A stretch of DNA of 64,000 nucleotides from Pseudomonas sp. DY-1 (GTDB lineage: Bacteria > Pseudomonadota > Gammaproteobacteria > Pseudomonadales > Pseudomonadaceae). The stretch lies in the NCBI RefSeq assembly GCF_003626975.1, contig NZ_CP032616.1:3038001-3102000 (forward strand). Reading direction: 5' to 3'. The notes beneath the pieces are model-generated. The model made no database searches. It worked only from the letters and a program-made list of their open reading frames with translations, and was not told the origin of the DNA. Below, piece by piece: positions 14,242 through 27,928 of this stretch. The position numbers and the translations under genes were made by a program. Position 1 is the stretch's first letter; each line of letters starts with the position of its first letter.

Positions 14242-14876
14242 TCGATGATCTCCGTTTCCTGCAAGGCGGCCTGGTACCAGCGTTGGAAGGCAGGCCACCG
14301 GTAGATTGTTTCGACATAGGCCTCGGCATCCGCCGGCAGCTCAACGGCGTAACTGCGCAAGCGGCTGGCCACAGGTGCGTAGAAGGCATCGGCGATACTG
14401 GCATGGCCGAACAGATAGGGACCGTCCTGGCCGAATCGCGAGCGGCATTCGACCCAGATTGCACAGATGCGACGAATGTCCTCGGCCACCTCTTCCGGCA
14501 CCTCGGGCAGCGCCTGATTGCGCTTCATGTCCATGGGCATATGGCTGCGCAGGGGAACGAAGCCGCTGTGCATCTCGGCACAGACGGCACGAGCGAAGGC
14601 GCGGGCGGACTGACCGAAGGGCCACAAGTGCGCCTCAGGGAAACGTTCGGCGAGATATTCCGCTATGGCCAGGGAATCCCAGATGGTGCCGTCTTCAGAC
14701 TGCAGCACCGGCACTTTGGCGGTGGGCGAATAGGCGAGCAGGCGCTTGTGACTGTCCGCCTGGTACAGCGGTACACGTACTTCGTCGTAAGGCGAGCCAG
14801 TCAGCTCCATGGCAAGCCATGCGCGCAACGACCAAGACGAGTAGTTCTTGTTGCCGATTACCAATGTCAGGGACAT
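14238..14876 (-). CDS. Glutathione S-transferase family protein
   Basis: 212 residues. The N-terminal thioredoxin-like domain starts MSLTLVIGNKNYSSWSLRAWLAM, where SSWSLR sits at the usual catalytic Ser/Tyr position. It has the cis-Pro motif KVPVL and the EDGTIWDSLAIAEYL glutathione-binding turn. The C-terminal helical domain has SIADAFYAPV, the N-capping box. The substrate is not predictable. The ATG at 14876 has GGAG upstream; longer frames add no family sequence. It is the first gene of a pair with the Nudix gene and lies downstream of argJ. Confidence 0.88.
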   Translation of the reverse strand: MSLTLVIGNKNYSSWSLRAWLAMELTGSPYDEVRVPLYQADSHKRLLAYSPTAKVPVLQSEDGTIWDSLAIAEYLAERFPEAHLWPFGQSARAFARAVCAEMHSGFVPLRSHMPMDMKRNQALPEVPEEVAEDIRRICAIWVECRSRFGQDGPYLFGHASIADAFYAPVASRLRSYAVELPADAEAYVETIYRWPAFQRWYQAALQETEIIE

Positions 14877-15175
14877 GTCCAGCTCCTTCTTTCCAGTTCC
14901 TCGATATGTCGCTGGATCATGAAGAGCGTATGTGCCCATGGCAAATTCCCGATTTTCATCGGGGGATGAAAATCGGGAATGCCGCCGTACTGCAGAACCC
15001 GTTCACGATCTTGCAAGCTAGAGAAGAACAAGCGGAGTAACAGCCGAAGGCTCGCCTGCAAGACGAGCGTAGCGAGTCATGGCTGAGGGCGCGGAGTTCA
15101 CGAGCCGTAAACGAGCAAGCCCTAAGCCACTCCCAACGCAGTTACTCCGACCCGCATCTGATCGTGGACAGGTTA
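14877..15175. other. Palindrome-rich spacer between argJ and the GST gene
   Basis: 299 bases with no convincing gene. Inside are the 16-bp inverted repeat at 14943-14978, listed separately, and a wider pair GGAGTAAC (about 15035) / GTTACTCC (about 15141). Between these lies GCGAGCC...GACGAGCGTAGCGAGTC sequence rich in short inverted repeats. A short open frame crosses it but has no ribosome site or recognisable product. It may be the argJ 3' region, a repeat family or a structured RNA. Confidence 0.5.
14943..14978. repeat. 16-bp perfect inverted repeat upstream of the GST gene
   Basis: ATTCCCGATTTTCATC and its exact complement flank a GGGG loop. Read on the minus strand, it comes after argJ and about 65 bases before the GST start. 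There is no adjacent T-run, so an attenuator, operator or REP-like element fits as well as a terminator. Confidence 0.7.
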
Positions 15176-16393
15176 TCAGGTGCGGTACTCGGCATTGATC
15201 TTCACGTACTCGTGGGACAAGTCGGTGGTCCAGATGGTCTCGCTGCAATCGCCACGTCCGAGCTCGATACGGATGGTGATTTCCTCACGGGCCATCACCG
15301 CCGCGCCCTGCGCTTCGGTGTAGGTGGAAGCACGGCCACCCTGGCTGGCGATGCAGACTTCACCCAGGAACACGTCGATCTTGCTCACGTCCAGGTTCGG
15401 CACGCCAGCGTAGCCAACGGCCGCGAGGATACGGCCCCAGTTCGGGTCGGATGCGAACAGTGCAGTCTTGATCAGCGGTGAGTGAGCCACGGCATAGGCT
15501 ACATCGAGGCACTCCTGGTGGTTACCACCACCATTGACCTGCACGGTGACGAACTTGGTCGCGCCTTCGCCGTCGCGCACGATGGCCTGGGCAATTTCCA
15601 TGAAGACGTCGAACACAGCCTGCTTGAGCTTGGCGAACAGCTCTCCGCTAGCCGCAGTGATTTCCGGCAGGGCTGCCTGGCCGGTGGCGATAAGCATGCA
15701 GCAGTCGTTGGTTGAAGTGTCGCCGTCAATGGTGATGCGGTTGAACGACTTGTTCGCCGCATCGCGCACCAGGGCATGCAGTACGTCGCGGGCAACCTTG
15801 GCGTCGGTGGCGATGTAGCCGAGCATGGTGGCCATGTTCGGGCGAATCATACCGGCGCCCTTGCTGATGCCGGTGATGGTAACGGTCACGCCGTCGTGCT
15901 CGAACTGGCGGCTGGCCCCCTTGGGCACGGTGTCGGTGGTCATGATGCCTTCGGCGGCCTGGGCCCAGTTACTCACCTTGAGGTCGGCAAGGGCAGCCTC
16001 CAGAGCACCTTCGATCTTCTCGACCGGCAGCGGCTCGCCAATCACACCCGTGGAGAACGGCAGCACGGCGTCTTCACCGACTCCAGCCAGCTCGGCCAGC
16101 TTGGCGCAGGCACGACGGGCACGGACCAGACCATCCGGGCCGGTTCCGGCGTTGGCGTTGCCGGTGTTGGTCAACAGGTAGCGCACTTCGCCTTCCAGGC
16201 GCTCACGGGTTACCAGCACTGGGGCGGCACAGAACGCGTTGGTGGTGGTAACACCGGCGATGGTCGAGCCTTCAGCGCAGCGCATCACCACCACATCCTT
16301 GCGCCCGGGGCGCTTGATGCCGGCAGAGGCGATGCCGAGTTCGAAACCGGGTACCGGGTGCAGCGTAGGCAGAGGGCCAAGACCAACAGCCAT
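15176..16393 (-). CDS. argJ: Bifunctional ornithine acetyltransferase / N-acetylglutamate synthase
   Basis: 405 residues. ArgJ transfers the acetyl group of N-acetylornithine to glutamate, closing the cyclic arginine pathway. The self-cleavage site is visible in [15 protein letters not shown]188/T189, where T189 becomes the N-terminal nucleophile of the beta chain. Other family stretches are [29 protein letters not shown] and [15 protein letters not shown]. It lies downstream of secA with a terminator hairpin between, so it has its own promoter. Confidence 0.96.
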   Translation of the reverse strand: MAVGLGPLPTLHPVPGFELGIASAGIKRPGRKDVVVMRCAEGSTIAGVTTTNAFCAAPVLVTRERLEGEVRYLLTNTGNANAGTGPDGLVRARRACAKLAELAGVGEDAVLPFSTGVIGEPLPVEKIEGALEAALADLKVSNWAQAAEGIMTTDTVPKGASRQFEHDGVTVTITGISKGAGMIRPNMATMLGYIATDAKVARDVLHALVRDAANKSFNRITIDGDTSTNDCCMLIATGQAALPEITAASGELFAKLKQAVFDVFMEIAQAIVRDGEGATKFVTVQVNGGGNHQECLDVAYAVAHSPLIKTALFASDPNWGRILAAVGYAGVPNLDVSKIDVFLGEVCIASQGGRASTYTEAQGAAVMAREEITIRIELGRGDCSETIWTTDLSHEYVKINAEYRT

Positions 16394-16454
16394 GGGAAGC
16401 GCTCCTTTGTCAGCGGGAGACCGGCTGCGGGCGGCGCAGGCGGCCAGGGATATC

Positions 16455-16493
16455 AGGAAAAACGCCGCGAGCGGCAGGGCCGGTCGCGGCGTT
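16455..16493 (-). terminator. Intrinsic terminator of secA
   Basis: AACGCCGCGA (16461-16470) pairs with TCGCGGCGTT (16484-16493). On the minus strand the stem is followed by a T-run (GTTTTTCC). It lies 18 bases past the secA stop codon. Confidence 0.85.
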
Positions 16494-16510
16494 GTAACTA
16501 CAGCAAGGCC

Positions 16511-19252
16511 TTAGTCAATTTGACCGTGGCAGTGCTTGTATTTCTTGCCGGAACCACAAGGGCAGGGTTCGTTGCGGCCAACCTTGGGCTCAGTGCGAAC
16601 CGGAGCGGCTGCGGTAGCAACGGCCACATCACCCTGCTCGTCGGCCAACTCCGGCTCTTCGATGCTCGGAGCAGCGGCGTGCTGGAACTGCATGCGACGG
16701 GCCATTTCTTCGGCTTCGCGGCGCAGGCGCGCCTCTTCCTCGGCCGGATCCTCGCGGCGGACCTGGACGTGCGAGAGGACACGGATAGTGTCGCGCTTGA
16801 TGGAATCGAGCAGGTCCTGGAACAGGGTGAAGGACTCGCGCTTGTACTCCTGCTTCGGGTTCTTCTGCGCATAGCCGCGCAGGTGAATACCGTGGCGCAG
16901 GTGGTCCATGGTGGACAGGTGGTCTTTCCACAGGTCGTCCAGCACGCGCAGCAGCATCTGCTTCTCGAAAACGCGCAGGGCTTCGGCGCCGGCGAGATCT
17001 TCCTTCTCGTTGTAGGCCGCCAGCAACTGCTCGAGGATCTTCTCGCGAAGGGTCTCTTCGTACAGTTTGTCGTCTTCGTCGAGCCACTGTTGTACCGGCA
17101 GCTTGAGGCCGAAATCGCTGTACAGCGCGGCTTCCAGGCCGGAAATGTCCCATTGCTCCGGCATCGACTGCGGCGGGATATGGGCGTCGATGGTGCTGTT
17201 CAGCACTTCTTCGCGGAATTCCTTGATGGTGTCGCCGATGTCCTCGGCAGCCAACAGGCTGTTGCGCATGTGGTAGATCACCTTGCGCTGCTCGTTGGCC
17301 ACATCGTCGTATTCGAGGAGTTGTTTGCGGATATCGAAGTTACGGCCTTCGACCTTGCGCTGGGCCTTCTCGATCGCGTTGGTCACCATGCGGTGTTCGA
17401 TGGCCTCGCCGGACTGCATGCCCAGGGCCTTCATGAAGTTCTTCACCCGGTCGGAGGCGAAGATGCGCATCAGGTTGTCTTCCAGCGACAGGTAGAAGCG
17501 GCTGGAGCCCGGGTCACCCTGGCGACCGGCACGGCCGCGCAGCTGGTTGTCGATACGGCGGGATTCGTGGCGCTCGGACGCAACCACGTGCAAGCCGCCT
17601 GCCTCGATTACCTGCTGATGACGCTTCTGCCATTCAGCCTTGATCTGCGAGACCTGCTCGTCAGTCGGGTTTTCCAAGGTGGCGACTTCGGCCTCCCAGT
17701 TGCCACCGAGGAGGATGTCGGTACCGCGACCGGCCATGTTGGTGGCGATGGTCACGGCGCCGGGACGGCCCGCCTGGGCGATGATCTCGGCTTCCTTCTC
17801 GTGGTACTTGGCGTTGAGCACCTTGTGCTCGATGCCAGCCTTGATCAGCAACTGGGATACGTACTCGGAACTCTCGATCGAAGCGGTACCCACCAGCACA
17901 GGACGACCGCTTGCCTGGCAGTCCTTGATGTCGGTGATGATGGCGCCGAACTTCTCTTCCTGGGTCAGGTAGACGAGGTCGTTGAAGTCCTTACGGGCGA
18001 CAGGACGGTGGGTCGGGATGACGATCACGTCCAGACCGTAGATCTGGCGGAACTCGAAGGCCTCGGTATCGGCAGTACCGGTCATGCCGGACAGCTTCTT
18101 GTAGAGGCGGAAGTAGTTCTGGAAGGTCGTGGAGGCCAGGGTCTGGCTCTCTGCCTGGATCGGCAGGTTTTCCTTGGCTTCAATGGCCTGGTGCAGGCCC
18201 TCGGACAGGCGACGGCCAGGCATGGTACGGCCGGTGTGCTCGTCGATCAGCAGCACCTGGTCGTTCTGCACGATGTACTCGATGTTGCGGTGGAACAGCG
18301 TGTGTGCACGCAGTCCGGCGTAGACGTGAGTCAGCAGGCTGAGGTTGTGCGCCGAGTAGAGGCTCTCACCCTCGGCGAGCAGGCCGGCCTGGGTGAGCAT
18401 TTCCTCGATGAACTGGTGGCCCATCTCGTTGAGCTCGACCTGACGGGTCTTCTCATCGACCGAGTAGTGGCCTTCCTGAGTGACCTGCCCCTCCACCTCT
18501 TCGATGTGCTGCTTGAGGCGCGGGATCAGCTTGTTGATCTGGATATAGAGCTTGGAGCTGTCTTCGGCCTGGCCGGAGATGATCAGCGGGGTCCTCGCTT
18601 CGTCGATGAGGATGGAGTCCACTTCGTCGATCACGGAGAAGTTCAGCTCGCGCTGGAACTTGTCGTCCAGGCTGAACGCCATGTTGTCGCGCAGGTAGTC
18701 GAAACCGAATTCGTTGTTGGTGCCGTAGGTGATGTCAGCGGCGTAAGCGGCTCGCTTTTCTTCCGGCGGCTGGAAGGGCGTGACAACGCCGACGGACAGG
18801 CCGAGGAACTCATACAACGGACGCATCCAGTTGGCGTCGCGGCGGGCCAGGTAATCGTTCACTGTAACCACGTGCACGCCTTTGCCGGACAGCGCGTTCA
18901 GATACACGGCCAGGGTCCCTACCAGGGTCTTGCCCTCACCGGTACGCATCTCGGCGATCTTGCCTTCGTGCAGGGTCATGCCACCGATCAGCTGAACGTC
19001 AAAGTGGCGCATGCCCATGACGCGCTTGCCGGCCTCACGCGCCACGGCGAAGGCTTCCGGCAGCAACTGGTCGAGGGTCTCGCCCTTGGCCAGACGCGCC
19101 TTGAACTCTTCGGTCTTGGCACGCAGCTGGTCGTCGGACAGGGCCACCATCTGCTCTTCGAACGCGTTGATAGCCAGCACAGCCTTGGCCATGCGCTTCA
19201 CTTCGCGTTCGTTCTTGCTTCCAAAGAGTTTCTTCAACAATGGCGCAAACAT
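16511..19252 (-). CDS. secA: Preprotein translocase ATPase SecA
   Basis: 913 residues. SecA is the cytoplasmic motor that drives unfolded preproteins through SecYEG. Visible motifs are Walker [28 protein letters not shown], the nucleotide-binding-domain 2 segment [40 protein letters not shown], and the C-terminal zinc/SecB-binding [12 protein letters not shown]. The start at 19252 ([14 protein letters not shown]) is the family N-terminus. It is divergent from dciA across 281 bases. Confidence 0.97.
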   Translation of the reverse strand: MFAPLLKKLFGSKNEREVKRMAKAVLAINAFEEQMVALSDDQLRAKTEEFKARLAKGETLDQLLPEAFAVAREAGKRVMGMRHFDVQLIGGMTLHEGKIAEMRTGEGKTLVGTLAVYLNALSGKGVHVVTVNDYLARRDANWMRPLYEFLGLSVGVVTPFQPPEEKRAAYAADITYGTNNEFGFDYLRDNMAFSLDDKFQRELNFSVIDEVDSILIDEARTPLIISGQAEDSSKLYIQINKLIPRLKQHIEEVEGQVTQEGHYSVDEKTRQVELNEMGHQFIEEMLTQAGLLAEGESLYSAHNLSLLTHVYAGLRAHTLFHRNIEYIVQNDQVLLIDEHTGRTMPGRRLSEGLHQAIEAKENLPIQAESQTLASTTFQNYFRLYKKLSGMTGTADTEAFEFRQIYGLDVIVIPTHRPVARKDFNDLVYLTQEEKFGAIITDIKDCQASGRPVLVGTASIESSEYVSQLLIKAGIEHKVLNAKYHEKEAEIIAQAGRPGAVTIATNMAGRGTDILLGGNWEAEVATLENPTDEQVSQIKAEWQKRHQQVIEAGGLHVVASERHESRRIDNQLRGRAGRQGDPGSSRFYLSLEDNLMRIFASDRVKNFMKALGMQSGEAIEHRMVTNAIEKAQRKVEGRNFDIRKQLLEYDDVANEQRKVIYHMRNSLLAAEDIGDTIKEFREEVLNSTIDAHIPPQSMPEQWDISGLEAALYSDFGLKLPVQQWLDEDDKLYEETLREKILEQLLAAYNEKEDLAGAEALRVFEKQMLLRVLDDLWKDHLSTMDHLRHGIHLRGYAQKNPKQEYKRESFTLFQDLLDSIKRDTIRVLSHVQVRREDPAEEEARLRREAEEMARRMQFQHAAAPSIEEPELADEQGDVAVATAAAPVRTEPKVGRNEPCPCGSGKKYKHCHGQID

Positions 19253-19533
19253 ATAGAGAGGATCTTCCACACATTAGGATGGAGGGCGGCCTGTAGTCGC
19301 CCGCGCAGCCGCCATGGCTGCTTGCGAAGGGGGCATTCTACCCGGAATCGTTGCCGAGGAAAGCGGGAGCACTTCCCGGTCTCCGTAGGAGGGCTTCCAT
19401 AGTCCCCGGCGGGGGCCTCGCCACGAATGCACAGATGAGTTGACCGCCTGGACAGCCGAACCACGCATGACCACCGAGGACAAGGCACCCTCTGTTAATA
19501 TGGGCGAACCTCCCTTCATTCAAGCAGCCCGCC

Positions 19534-19989
19534 ATGGCGTTTCGTCCTCTGCCCGCCCGCTCCCCTGCCGCACTGCTGCGGGAGCAAAAACCTCTGCGAG
19601 CACTATTCAACGAAGCCCAGCGCATCGAGCAACTACAACAGCTGCTCGCCAGCCAGTTGCAACCGGCCGCCCGCGACCACTGCCACGTGGCCGCCTGGCG
19701 CGAGGGACGCCTGCTGCTGATCGTCACTGACGGGCACTGGGCCACCAGGCTGCGCTATCAGCAAACTCGCCTGCTGCGGCAACTAAAGGGATTCGAGGCT
19801 TTCGCAGGTCTGGAACGGATCGTATTCAAGGTACAACCAAGCTTCGCACCCAGCAGTACGCCGGTGACCGAGGGCCGCCTGTCTTCCACAGCCGCAGAAA
19901 GCCTGCAAGCCACGGCGGAGACCGTCACGGACCCACGCCTGCGGGAAGCACTGGAGCGCCTGGCGCGCCACGGAAAACCAAAAGAGTGA
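19534..19989 (+). CDS. dciA: DciA-type helicase loader (DUF721)
   Basis: 151 residues. DUF721 proteins (DciA) load or recruit the replicative helicase DnaB in bacteria that lack DnaC. The N-terminal DUF721 domain includes LLASQLQPAARDHCHVAAWREGRLLLIVTDGHWATRLRYQQTRLLRQL. The C-terminal tail is low-complexity and ends in RHGKPKE. The location between secA and lpxC is the conserved one in Pseudomonas. It converges on lpxC with a shared hairpin. Confidence 0.85.
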   Translation: MAFRPLPARSPAALLREQKPLRALFNEAQRIEQLQQLLASQLQPAARDHCHVAAWREGRLLLIVTDGHWATRLRYQQTRLLRQLKGFEAFAGLERIVFKVQPSFAPSSTPVTEGRLSSTAAESLQATAETVTDPRLREALERLARHGKPKE

Positions 19990-20010
19990 GCATTCCCGAA
20001 TAGAAAGGAT

Positions 20011-20038
20011 AAAAAAAGGCCACTCGAAGGTGGCCTTT
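20011..20038 (-). terminator. Terminator after lpxC
   Basis: AAAGGCCAC pairs with GTGGCCTTT (20015-20023 and 20030-20038). The minus-strand side continues into a run of T (AAAAAAA on the plus strand), so it terminates lpxC and may also stop dciA transcripts. Confidence 0.85.
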
Positions 20039-20061
20039 GAAGTCAGGAAAGAGGGTATTGC

Positions 20062-21009
<948 letters not shown>

Positions 21010-21085
21010 TCAACAATGGGCGGCGATAATAGCAGAACCGCCCTTTGCTGAACACCAATCACCCTAATGCTCCTGATACAAATCA

Positions 21086-22273
21086 TCAATCAGCCTGGCG
21101 ACGCAGGAATGCCGGGATGTCCAGGTAATCCAGGTCATCCTGAGTGTTGAGCTTGGCCGCGGTGGCAGCGCCGGCGTGAGCCTGGTTGCGCATCACGGTC
21201 GGGCGATCCAGGTCGCGGTAGTTGACGGACGACTGCTCCGGACGAGCGGCTACAGTGGTGGTGGCCACAGTGGCTGCCTGAACGGTGTTGTCGACAACCT
21301 TGACCGGCTTCTCGATGCGCGCACCCAGGCCAGTGGCCACTACGGTTACGTGCAGCTCGTCGCGCATGTCCGGATCGATCACGGTGCCTACCTTGACGGT
21401 GGCGTGCTCGGAAGCAAACTGCTCGATGATGTTACCCACATCGGAGTACTCGCCCAGGGACAGGTCCGGACCCGCGGTGATGTTCACCAGGATGCCGCGG
21501 GCGCCCTGCAGGTTTACATCGTCGAGCAGCGGGTTGCGAATAGCGGCTTCGGTGGCCTCGCGAGCACGATTCGGACCGCTGGCGCAGCCGGTACCCATCA
21601 TCGCCATCCCCATTTCGCCCATCACGGTCTTAACGTCGGCGAAGTCGACGTTGATCATGCCAGGACGTTTGATGATGTCGGAGATGCCGCGCACCGCGCC
21701 GGCGAGTACATCGTCAGCCTTGGCGAAAGCAGCCAGCAGGCTGGCGTCCTTGCCGAGGATGGTCAGCAGCTTCTCGTTGGGGATGGTGATCAGCGAGTCG
21801 ACGCTTTCCGCCAGGGAGCGAATGCCCTCGTCGGCGATCTGCATGCGCTTGCGACCTTCGAACGGGAACGGACGGGTCACCACCGCAACGGTGAGGATGC
21901 CCATTTCCTTGGCCACTTCGGCAATGATCGGCGCTGCACCGGTACCGGTACCGCCGCCCATGCCAGTGGTAATGAAGACCATGTCGGCGCCTTGCAGCAC
22001 TTCGGCAATGCGCTCACGGTCTTCGATGGCAGCCTGACGGCCGACTTCCGGGTTGGCGCCGGCACCCAGGCCCTTGGTCACGCCTGGGCCGAGTTGCAGC
22101 ACGGTGCGCGCACCGATGTTCTTCAGTGCCTGGGCATCAGTGTTGGCGCAGATGAACTCGACGCCTTCGATGTTGCTCTTCGACATGTGGTTCACGGCGT
22201 TACCACCGCCACCACCGACGCCGATAACCTTGATGACCGCTGTTTGCGGAACGTTATCTACGAGTTCGAACAT
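21086..22273 (-). CDS. ftsZ: Cell division GTPase FtsZ
   Basis: 395 residues. FtsZ is the tubulin homologue that polymerises into the Z-ring. The tubulin signature GGGTGTG is at 106-112 with GAAP following, and the T7 loop is [19 protein letters not shown]. The C-terminal peptide [15 protein letters not shown] binds FtsA and ZipA. The linker from about 320 to 375 is low-complexity and Ala/Thr-rich. It follows ftsA by 47 bases and is the last division gene of the cluster. Confidence 0.98.
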   Translation of the reverse strand: MFELVDNVPQTAVIKVIGVGGGGGNAVNHMSKSNIEGVEFICANTDAQALKNIGARTVLQLGPGVTKGLGAGANPEVGRQAAIEDRERIAEVLQGADMVFITTGMGGGTGTGAAPIIAEVAKEMGILTVAVVTRPFPFEGRKRMQIADEGIRSLAESVDSLITIPNEKLLTILGKDASLLAAFAKADDVLAGAVRGISDIIKRPGMINVDFADVKTVMGEMGMAMMGTGCASGPNRAREATEAAIRNPLLDDVNLQGARGILVNITAGPDLSLGEYSDVGNIIEQFASEHATVKVGTVIDPDMRDELHVTVVATGLGARIEKPVKVVDNTVQAATVATTTVAARPEQSSVNYRDLDRPTVMRNQAHAGAATAAKLNTQDDLDYLDIPAFLRRQAD

Positions 22274-22320
22274 ATCCCCTCTCCTTCCTTTTTTAGTTTT
22301 TCGCCTACTGCGTACCGCGT

Positions 22321-23571
22321 TTAAAAATTGCCCTGAACCCAGCGCTTGAGCCGTTCCAGTACAGGAGCCTTGGCCTCTTCGGCATAGCCGTAGCTGCCAG
22401 TGGAGGCAGGCATGCCGTCGGATTGCTTGCGCAATCCGTACATCAGCAGGCCCACGCCCGTGGAATAGATGGGGTTGCGCACGACATCGGCGAGCCCCTT
22501 CACGCTATGCGGCACGCCCAGGCGCACCGGCATGTGGAAAATCTCTTCGGCCAGTTCCACCGCACCTTCCATCTTGGCCGTGCCGCCAGTGAGAACGATG
22601 CCCGCCGGGATCAGGTCCTCGTAACCGCTGCGTCGCAGTTCCGCCTGAATCAGGGTGAACAGCTCGTCGTAACGGGGCTCGACCACTTCGGCCAGGGCTT
22701 GGCGCGACAGTTCGCGCGGAGGACGGTCGCCAACGCTGGGCACCTTGATGGTTTCTCCAGCACCGGCCAGCTTGGCCAGGGCGCAGGCGTAGCGAATCTT
22801 GATCTCTTCGGCGTACTGGGTCGGCGTACGCAGGGCCATGGCGATGTCGTTGGTCACCTGGTCACCGGCGATCGGGATCACCGCGGTGTGCCGAATAGCG
22901 CCCTCGGTGAAGATGGCGATGTCGGTGGTGCCGCCGCCAATATCCACCAGGCACACGCCCAGCTCTTTCTCGTCATCGGTGATAACCGAGTAGGCCGAAG
23001 CCAGCTGCTCCAGGATGATGTCGTCGACTTCGAGACCGCAGCGGCGCACGCACTTCTCGATGTTCTGCGCCGCATTCACCGCACAAGTCACCACGTGCAC
23101 CTTGGCCTCCAGGCGCACACCGGACATGCCCAGAGGCTCACGTACACCTTCCTGGTTATCGATCACGTAATCCTGGGCCAGAGTGTGCAGTACACGCTGG
23201 TCGGCAGGGATCGCCACCGCCTGTGCGGCGTCCAGCACGCGCTCGATATCGGCGCCGCTCACTTCTCGGTCGCGAATGGCGACGATGCCGTGGGAGTTCA
23301 GGCTGCGGATGTGATTGCCGGCAATGCCGACGAATGCCGAGTGAATTCGGCAACCCGCCATCAACTGAGCCTCTTCCACCGCACGCTGGATGGATTGCAC
23401 GGTGGACTCGATGTTCACCACCACGCCCTTCTTCAGGCCGCGCGACGGATGGGTGCCGATACCGACGATTTCCAGTTGGCCGTCAGCTGCGACCTCGCCC
23501 ACCAGCGCCACCACCTTGGAGGTGCCAATGTCCAGGCCGACGATCATCTTGCCGCTCTGTACGCTTGCCAT
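22321..23571 (-). CDS. ftsA: Cell division protein FtsA (actin-like)
   Basis: 416 residues. FtsA is the actin-fold ATPase that tethers FtsZ to the membrane. The phosphate-binding loop is IVGLDIGTSKVVALVGE at the N-terminus, with VDIGGGTTDIAIF and GIVLTGGTAKMEGAVELAEEIF further on. The C-terminal amphipathic membrane-targeting helix is VLERLKRWVQGNF. It sits 21 bases after ftsQ and directly before ftsZ. Confidence 0.97.
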   Translation of the reverse strand: MASVQSGKMIVGLDIGTSKVVALVGEVAADGQLEIVGIGTHPSRGLKKGVVVNIESTVQSIQRAVEEAQLMAGCRIHSAFVGIAGNHIRSLNSHGIVAIRDREVSGADIERVLDAAQAVAIPADQRVLHTLAQDYVIDNQEGVREPLGMSGVRLEAKVHVVTCAVNAAQNIEKCVRRCGLEVDDIILEQLASAYSVITDDEKELGVCLVDIGGGTTDIAIFTEGAIRHTAVIPIAGDQVTNDIAMALRTPTQYAEEIKIRYACALAKLAGAGETIKVPSVGDRPPRELSRQALAEVVEPRYDELFTLIQAELRRSGYEDLIPAGIVLTGGTAKMEGAVELAEEIFHMPVRLGVPHSVKGLADVVRNPIYSTGVGLLMYGLRKQSDGMPASTGSYGYAEEAKAPVLERLKRWVQGNF

Positions 23572-23592
23572 GTGTCTAACCTTCTCTCTAAT

Positions 23593-24456
23593 TCACTGCA
23601 CGGCGACCGTGGTCGCCGCGGGGGCCTCGACCTGCGTCCGCCAGGCCACAGCCAGGCCGTTGGGATATCGCAGGTCGACGCGCTCGATGTTCGCAATCTG
23701 TTCTTTCAGCGTTTTCTCGTAGATCGAGATGAATCGCCGCATTTTCTCTACCAGGTGATCCCGCCCTAGTAGCAATTCGACGCCCTGGCCGGTGGACAGG
23801 AACCAGCTGCCGCGCTCACGCAGCTCCAGCCGAACTATCGAAAAGCCGAGCGGGCGCAGCATCTGGCTGAGCATCTGGTACTGCTGCATCACTTGCTCCT
23901 GCGCCCGCTGCGGGCCCCAGAGCTGTGGCAACTGTTCGTAATGGGCCAGCTCGCGCGGGGTGAAAGCCTGCCCCTGGTTGTTCAGGAGTGCCTCGTCGCC
24001 CCAACGGGCAATGGGCAGTTGCTCTTCCAGTCGAACCATTACCTGGTCCGGCCAAACCCGGCGTACCTCCGCGTGGGCGATCCACGGCATCTGCTCCAGC
24101 TCACGGCGCATTCCCGCCAGGTCGATGCTGAAGAAACTCGCCGCGATGTACGGTGCGATGCGTTGCTGCACAGCTTGTTGGCTGATGTAGCTCAAATCGC
24201 CCTGCACATTGACCTTGGCGATGGGGCGGTCGGCGTAAGGAAGCAGGCGCTGGGCCGCTTCGTAGGCACCGAATCCGAGCACCGCCAGCATCACCGGCCA
24301 CATCAGCTTGCGCAGGAAACCGAAGCTGGGCTTGGGCAGCCGCTGAGTCAGCGGCTCCTTGGCCACCATCCGACTGGCGCCACGCGGCATCGGCTTTCGC
24401 GACGGAGCGGCGCGGCCGATTACGGGTTCCTGACGGCGGATAGTGGCATTACGCAT
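23593..24456 (-). CDS. ftsQ: Cell division protein FtsQ
   Basis: 287 residues. A basic cytoplasmic tail is followed by one transmembrane helix at about 48-66 ([18 protein letters not shown]). Then comes a periplasmic POTRA domain ([65 protein letters not shown]) and the FtsQ beta domain that binds FtsB/FtsL. It begins 4 bases after the ddlB stop codon, consistent with translational coupling. Confidence 0.95.
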   Translation of the reverse strand: MRNATIRRQEPVIGRAAPSRKPMPRGASRMVAKEPLTQRLPKPSFGFLRKLMWPVMLAVLGFGAYEAAQRLLPYADRPIAKVNVQGDLSYISQQAVQQRIAPYIAASFFSIDLAGMRRELEQMPWIAHAEVRRVWPDQVMVRLEEQLPIARWGDEALLNNQGQAFTPRELAHYEQLPQLWGPQRAQEQVMQQYQMLSQMLRPLGFSIVRLELRERGSWFLSTGQGVELLLGRDHLVEKMRRFISIYEKTLKEQIANIERVDLRYPNGLAVAWRTQVEAPAATTVAVQ

Positions 24457-24460
24457 GGGA

Positions 24461-26857
<2,397 letters not shown>

Positions 26858-26865
<8 letters not shown>

Positions 26866-27928
26866 GGGCCACCTCCAGGCAGATATCGACCACGGTATGG
26901 GTGGCGGCAGGCTTGGCCAGACGGCGGGCGGTAGCGCCCATGGCCTTTAGTTTCTCGGGCTGCATCAGGACCTCGGTCAGCTGAGCGGCCAGCTTGGCCG
27001 CGTCAGTGGAATGTTGCGGAAGAAGGACAGCTGCGCCCTCCTTCGCCAGATATTCGGCGTTGCGCGACTGGTGGTCGTCGATCGCATGGGGCAGTGGCAC
27101 CAGGAACGACGGCAACCCGGCGGCGGCCAATTCGCTCACGGTCAGGGCACCTGCGCGGCAGATGACCAGATCGGCCCAGGCATAGGCACGTGCCATGTCC
27201 TTGATGAAGGGGGCGACCTCCGCTTCGACCGCGGCTTCGCGATAACGCTCCGCGGTGATCTCGTCATGCTTGCGCCCAGCCTGGTGGAATACCTCCGGAC
27301 GCAGGTCCGCAGGGATATTGGCCAGCGCTTCCGGCAGCAATTTGTTCAGCGGCTCGGCGCCCAGACTGCCGCCCAGCACCAACAGGCGCGGCTTGCGGCC
27401 AGTCAGGGCATCACGCGGCGTTTCCAGGAACAGCTCCTCGCGCACCGGGTTGCCGGTGGTGCGCCGTTTGTCGCTTTGCCCAAAGGTATCGGGGAAGGCC
27501 TCGCATACGCGGCTGGCGAGAGGCGCCAGACTGCGGTTGGCGGTTCCCGCCACGGCATTCTGCTCGTGGATGATCAACGGCACGCCGGACAAGCGTGCTG
27601 CCAGCCCGCCGGGCCCAGTGACATACCCCCCCATACCCAGAACGCATACAGGTTTCAGCTCACGCACGATGCGGCGTGCCTGGAACAGCGACTTCAGCAA
27701 CTCGAACGGCGCTTTGAGCAGGGACTTCAGCCCCTTGCCACGCAAACCACTCACCTGAATGAGATGCAGGGGCAGGCCAGCCTGGGGTACTAACTCGTTC
27801 TCGATCCCCTTCGGCGTACCGAGCCAATGCACCTTGAAGCCGCGCGCCTGGAACTCGCGGGCGCAGGCCAGGGCTGGGAATACGTGGCCGCCGGTGCCGC
27901 CGGCCATGATCAGCACGATGCCGCTCAT
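26858..27928 (-). CDS. murG: Lipid II synthase (GlcNAc transferase) MurG
   Basis: 356 residues. MurG transfers GlcNAc from UDP-GlcNAc to lipid I on the cytoplasmic face of the membrane. It is a GT-B fold with the glycine-rich [14 protein letters not shown] at the N-terminus and the second G-loop [13 protein letters not shown]. The donor site [31 protein letters not shown] is conserved. It overlaps ftsW by 4 bases. Confidence 0.97.

Noticed and set aside
15018..15248. Short open frame in the argJ-GST spacer
   Set aside because: No ribosome site, no family resemblance, and it crosses palindromic sequence and overlaps the argJ 3' end.
15776..19402. A 1208-codon open frame on the plus strand opposite argJ and secA
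   Set aside because: It is a shadow produced by G+C-rich third positions. Its product is low-complexity and resembles nothing, while both minus-strand genes have full family motifs.
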